Shown here: positions 60,456 through 64,000 of the stretch, piece by piece | Position numbering within the stretch: the first letter of the stretch is position 1 | How the letters are laid out: each line of letters opens with the position of its first letter | Assembly: GCF_001661345.1 (NCBI RefSeq) | Contig: NW_017962918.1 | Span: 620,001 to 684,000 of the forward strand | Direction: 5' to 3' | From: Ascoidea rubescens DSM 1968 | Taxonomy: Eukaryota; Ascomycota; Saccharomycetes; Ascoideales; Ascoideaceae | DNA length: 64,000 nt | Position numbers and translations under genes: made by a program | Notes under the pieces: generated by a model | Databases searched by the model: none | Told to the model about the DNA's origin: nothing | Seen by the model: the letters and a program-made list of their open reading frames with translations, nothing else

Positions 60456-62622
60456 TATGGAAATAAATTATAAATTAGGACTAATTGAATTAAAAATGAA
60501 TTGAAAAAATGAATTGAAAATCAGATATTGGAATGTTTCTTTGGAATATAAATTTGATCTGAAGCAAAAATTAATTTTAACTTTACTCGAGGAATTTGAT
60601 TCTGGAGATAAAGAAAAAGAAAGAGAAATATAATTAAAATAGAAATAACGAAGAAAACCAATTAATATATAATGAAATTAAATTTAAATTCAAAAATGGA
60701 TTGTAATTTCTTTTATTTTTTTTTTTAAGAATTTTTGTATAAGTGAAAAAACCGATTTACCTGTCTTAAATGGACTCGAAGTTTAAATCTGAATGGGCAT
60801 ATAATAAAATATATAATAAAAAATATAATAAAAATATAATTAAGTACTGATACTGAGGGGTTGTATTGCTTTACTCGAAAACAGTGAAAAAGAGGGCAAA
60901 TTGTTTTGGTAGAAAAGACAGATAATTCTCCAACATAAAACACTTTCAATAATTATTTTTTTCAGTTTTTTTTCTATTTTTTTTTTGCTTTCGTTCTGTT
61001 GGTTGTTCGAAAAGCTCGCCATTTAACTTCAAGAGCCGAGCCGATTTTCTACATATCAAGGCCCAGGGCATGAAAACAATTTTGAAGAGAAAAGTGACTG
61101 GGACATGATTGCAGTGGAGTTCAAGTGCGTTTTCTGTTTCCAATTGAAAGTCATATAATGGATATGCTGCATGTTATCTAATTGAAATGGGAATAGAATT
61201 GGAAACTAGAGAAAATAACCACAGTTAGCGAGCTTTTAGTTGAGTGTTTTTGCTGAAGGGTTGTATTACCTTAGGATGATTCAGGAAAGCGGGTTGAGGA
61301 AGTTTGTCCGAGTTTGAAAACAATCAAAAAGGAAATGCGCGTCACGGATGGCCAGACGAACGCGGTAGTAGTGGATCGTACAGGAAGTGTGAGATAGTTT
61401 TCATAGAGACAGACCTGGAGGCAGAGGCCAGATTTCCAGAGGACTTGCAGCAGATTATCAACTAGTTATCAACTGGTTCCAAATAGATCTTTTTTTGTTT
61501 ATATATCTAAGCAGACAGCCTTGTTTTTCTGGCGAAGGTGTGATCTGTTTTTGTTTTCGTCAGCAGTATTGGGGTATAGCGAACAGCAGATGATGGAGAG
61601 GAAGCAAATACCGAAATCAGGAAATAGAGCGGATGACCAATCCGTCGCTTTTATTGCACGGAAGTAGAGTGTTGGCGAACACAGGAGCGAACACAAACTC
61701 GGGTGCAGAAATCTGTTTTTCACCAGAAAAGCTGGAGTAGCTGATCCCTATAGAAGAGGTGTGGTTTTGCTTAGCGCGAGTGCAACGCAACAGAATTGAC
61801 CCCACCTTGGTGGAAGTCTTTGAGTCTGGCCAATCACAGCGCATGCTAGAGCAGCTCTTCCCAAAACAGCCGCTTCTCAGGTATTTCTCAAAGACGACCA
61901 TTTTCAGTGATATATTCAGCAGCAAGGGAATATATATAATGGTGGATTTGACGAGAACTGGGATGTGTGTGGTTGATGGTGGTTGATGTCTTTTTGATTG
62001 ATTTCATCCAGATTTCATCCAGATTGTATTTATTGTTTTATTTAGTTTTTGTTCCAATTTCCCAGAGTTTATACTCTAACTTCAAATGAATAACTGAAAT
62101 TGAGTATCAGTTGATTTTGATCAGCTTCAATTAAGTGTAATCAATTCAAATAGATAATTTAATTACTGATATTGAGGATTTTATAAATGGTTTGATTGAA
62201 TTTTTTCTTGCTGAATTGAATATTGAAATCCTTATTTGAACCAACAAACCTGATTTATTTTTTCAATTAAATGAATATTCACATTTGAATATCTAAATAC
62301 TTGTCGGCCCACAGGTTATTCAATTTCAATTTGAATTTTCTATTGTAAAGATATTACCAGTTCAATTGACGATCAACTGACAGGGCGATAATTGAATGAT
62401 TAATTATTGTTTGACACAAATTGAGTTGATTCAATGATGGATATTTGTTGATTTTAGTCTTTAAAAATCCAGTATAATAGTACTTGGATGGCATACATTT
62501 TTCTGTGTTTGCATCCCTATTGATGGAAACTTAATATTTGAACTGTTGATATAAATATCAATGAATAAAAGAGAAAAAAAAGAGGAAAAAAGAGAAAAAA
62601 AATCATTTATTAAGATTATGGG
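60456..62622. other. Long intergenic region, AAT1 upstream to WSC gene 3' end
   Basis: A gap of 2.17 kb. It holds poly-T/poly-A runs, GC-enriched patches (60990-61140, 61310-61480, 61740-61870) and CCAATCA on the plus strand near 61829-61835, a candidate HAP-complex site for AAT1. Direct repeat GATTTCATCCA occurs at about 62002-62024. The frames at 61617-61986 start with TTG or GTG and do not look like proteins. No structured RNA was recognised, although a long non-coding RNA could be hidden here. Confidence 0.4.
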
Positions 62623-64000
62623 CTATAAATCAGGATTCGTTACTCTTAGAAATTTACGGGAGTAATCTTTTTCATCACCAAAGGATTTTTTGGAACCAGC
62701 GTCAAGACTCATCATTAAGGCATCAGGATCTAGTCTTTGGTCGACAAGTGGCACTAGAGTCTCGCCATCACTTCTTGTGAATTTGTGAGAGTTTTTGTCC
62801 ATTAGTATTGGAGTTGCAGTTACTTTTGTTATTGAACCGTTATCGTCAGAATCACCATTTTGATAGGGCGAGATGTTTTTGTCATTTTTGAATTTTCTTC
62901 TTAGGAGGAAAAAGACGATGAGGGCAATCAGAACTAGAAAGAATAGGCCAACGGAAACAAAGACGGCGGCTATTTTACCTGGAGAGTCCCAGAAAGAATT
63001 TGATTTAGTGTAGATGTTGCCATAGTTTGTAGTATCTTCATTGTCATTGTCATTGTCATTGTCATTGTCATTGTCATTAGAGTTATCATTAACGTCGGTA
63101 GAGTTGTCACTGGAGTCAGACGTTTCAGATAGGTCGTTATTAACGAAGGAATTGGTTGATGTGTCTAAATTGTCAGTAGCGGTTTGAGAAATTGTGTTTG
63201 TGTTTGTATTTGTAATTGAGTTTGAGTTTGAGTTTTGTAGTGTTATTATGGATGAGACTACAATGGTGACTGAAGATCCGTCTCGTATTGATATCGAGTA
63301 TAAAACTGAGGTTAATGTTGATTGAGCCGAAGGAGAGGTGACCGATTGAGTATTTGAGTTGGTGTCTGAGTTGGCGTTTAAATCTGAATCTGAATCTGAA
63401 TCTGAAGATGGAGTTACTAGTACTACTGAGGTTAGAATTATTGTATTTTCTTGAATGGTTGTTGAAGGTTCTATTGTTAATGTTGTTAGAACAGTTGATT
63501 TTTCAGTTGATTTTGAAGTTGTTGTTATTTTGACGGATACTGTTTGGGTTACCACGGCAGTTGTTTTTTGATCATTGTCGTCGTTACTATTATTATCTTC
63601 GTCATCATTATTGGAAGATTGAGTTGAATCCTGAGAGGTCTTTGTCGAAGATTCAGCATAATAAGTACCAGATGGAGAGGATATTTGGATGTAAGCGTAA
63701 TAAGAGTCGCTAACACTACCACAACTATCATCTGGATAGCCGGGACAAGAATCGTTACACTCACTGGTTGAAACATCATCATCAGGATCAGGAGTTAGAT
63801 TTGAGCACCAGCAGTTTTTATTTAGGAGAATAGCATAGGCATAGTTTAGATCTGAACAGTGGTTTTGACATAGACCATTGGATTGGTAGATTGATACTGA
63901 GACTTGGGATTGAGCCGAGTTTAAAGAGTTACATAAATCTATTGAGTAAGACAAGTTTATTAAAAAGGAGAAGAAAATTATTATTATTATTATTAGAGTG
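62623..64000 (-). CDS. WSC-domain cell-wall stress sensor (5' end outside window)
   Basis: The frame is open from the stop at 62623-62625 to the window edge, so the first codons are missing. The visible N terminus is a hydrophobic signal segment (TLIIIIIIFFSFLINLSYS) coded by an ATT/ATA run. The WSC domain follows, with eight Cys in the WSC pattern (LCNSLNS, GLCQNHCSDL, NCWCSN, SECNDSCPGYPDDSCGS). A Ser/Thr-rich stalk with Asn/Asp runs precedes a transmembrane helix (FVSVGLFFLVLIALIVFFLL) and a basic, then acidic cytosolic tail. The family (Slg1/Wsc1-3) senses wall stress and signals to Rom2-Rho1-Pkc1. Which member it is cannot be decided. Confidence 0.9.
   Translation of the reverse strand, partial: TLIIIIIIFFSFLINLSYSIDLCNSLNSAQSQVSVSIYQSNGLCQNHCSDLNYAYAILLNKNCWCSNLTPDPDDDVSTSECNDSCPGYPDDSCGSVSDSYYAYIQISSPSGTYYAESSTKTSQDSTQSSNNDDEDNNSNDDNDQKTTAVVTQTVSVKITTTSKSTEKSTVLTTLTIEPSTTIQENTIILTSVVLVTPSSDSDSDSDLNANSDTNSNTQSVTSPSAQSTLTSVLYSISIRDGSSVTIVVSSIITLQNSNSNSITNTNTNTISQTATDNLDTSTNSFVNNDLSETSDSSDNSTDVNDNSNDNDNDNDNDNDNEDTTNYGNIYTKSNSFWDSPGKIAAVFVSVGLFFLVLIALIVFFLLRRKFKNDKNISPYQNGDSDDNGSITKVTATPILMDKNSHKFTRSDGETLVPLVDQRLDPDALMMSLDAGSKKSFGDEKDYSRKFLRVTNPDL

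Noticed and set aside
61617-61986. Overlapping frames on both strands in the AAT1 to WSC gap
   Set aside because: They start with TTG or GTG only and lack any family motif.

Overview
The window is a gene-dense, very AT-rich piece of a budding yeast genome (Saccharomycotina). Evidence: closely spaced, mostly intronless genes; three spliceosomal-intron genes with yeast-type donors (GTATGT, GTAAGT, GTTAGT) and CTAAC-type branch points; and recognisable yeast proteins throughout (SUB2, YRA1, KEX2, STE23, TUP1, YIP3, OST5, STF2, ATG32, PPZ1). Many proteins carry long Asn/Ser/Gln tracts. In-frame CTG codons are almost absent from the housekeeping genes I scanned by eye. That is typical of lineages in which CUG has been reassigned; an Ascoidea- or Saccharomycopsis-like yeast is my guess, not a result.

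Layout. 1-392: 5' part of LAP3 (bleomycin hydrolase, minus strand, runs off the window). 978-3930: an intact F-box/LRR gene followed by a decayed tandem relative. 4376-6669: SUB2 with a 0.94-kb intron. 7332-10604: first STE23-type insulysin. 11058-11174: tiny Cys-rich metallothionein-like gene. 11692-14109: F-box protein. 14225-17220: TFA1 and YTP1. 17545-18690: second LRR pseudogene. 19479-21773: KEX2. 22331-22932: YIP3 (one intron). 23664-27068: second STE23-type insulysin. 27540-29124: YRA1 (two introns, 30-nt middle exon). 29993-32464: ATG32. 33758-36130: PPZ1-type phosphatase. 37379-38665: SUA5. 38834-42151: RSC1/RSC2. 42374-42457: intron-containing tRNA-Gln(UUG). 42640-43848: MVD1. 44338-46719: TUP1. 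48086-48331: STF2. 48641-49111: 21-Cys metallothionein-like gene. 49766-50810: third LRR pseudogene. 51458-52996: COQ1. 53374-53628: OST5. 53725-55194: propeller-like protein of unknown role. 55748-56986: NAD kinase. 57948-58874: Ca3427-like binding protein. 59073-60455: AAT1. 62623-64000: WSC-family sensor, 5' end outside the window.

Functional links. SUB2 and YRA1 are direct partners in TREX mRNA export and are the two genes here with long introns. KEX2 and the STE23 family both process mating pheromones. MVD1 and COQ1 both act in isoprenoid and ubiquinone synthesis. These genes are not organised as operons, so co-location is probably chance. No transposon, viral relic or CRISPR array was seen. 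The least ordinary content is the near absence of CTG codons, the conserved-position long YRA1 intron, the intron in tRNA-Gln, the decaying LRR family, the metallothionein with interspersed GKT repeats, and GC-rich islands in several intergenic regions.
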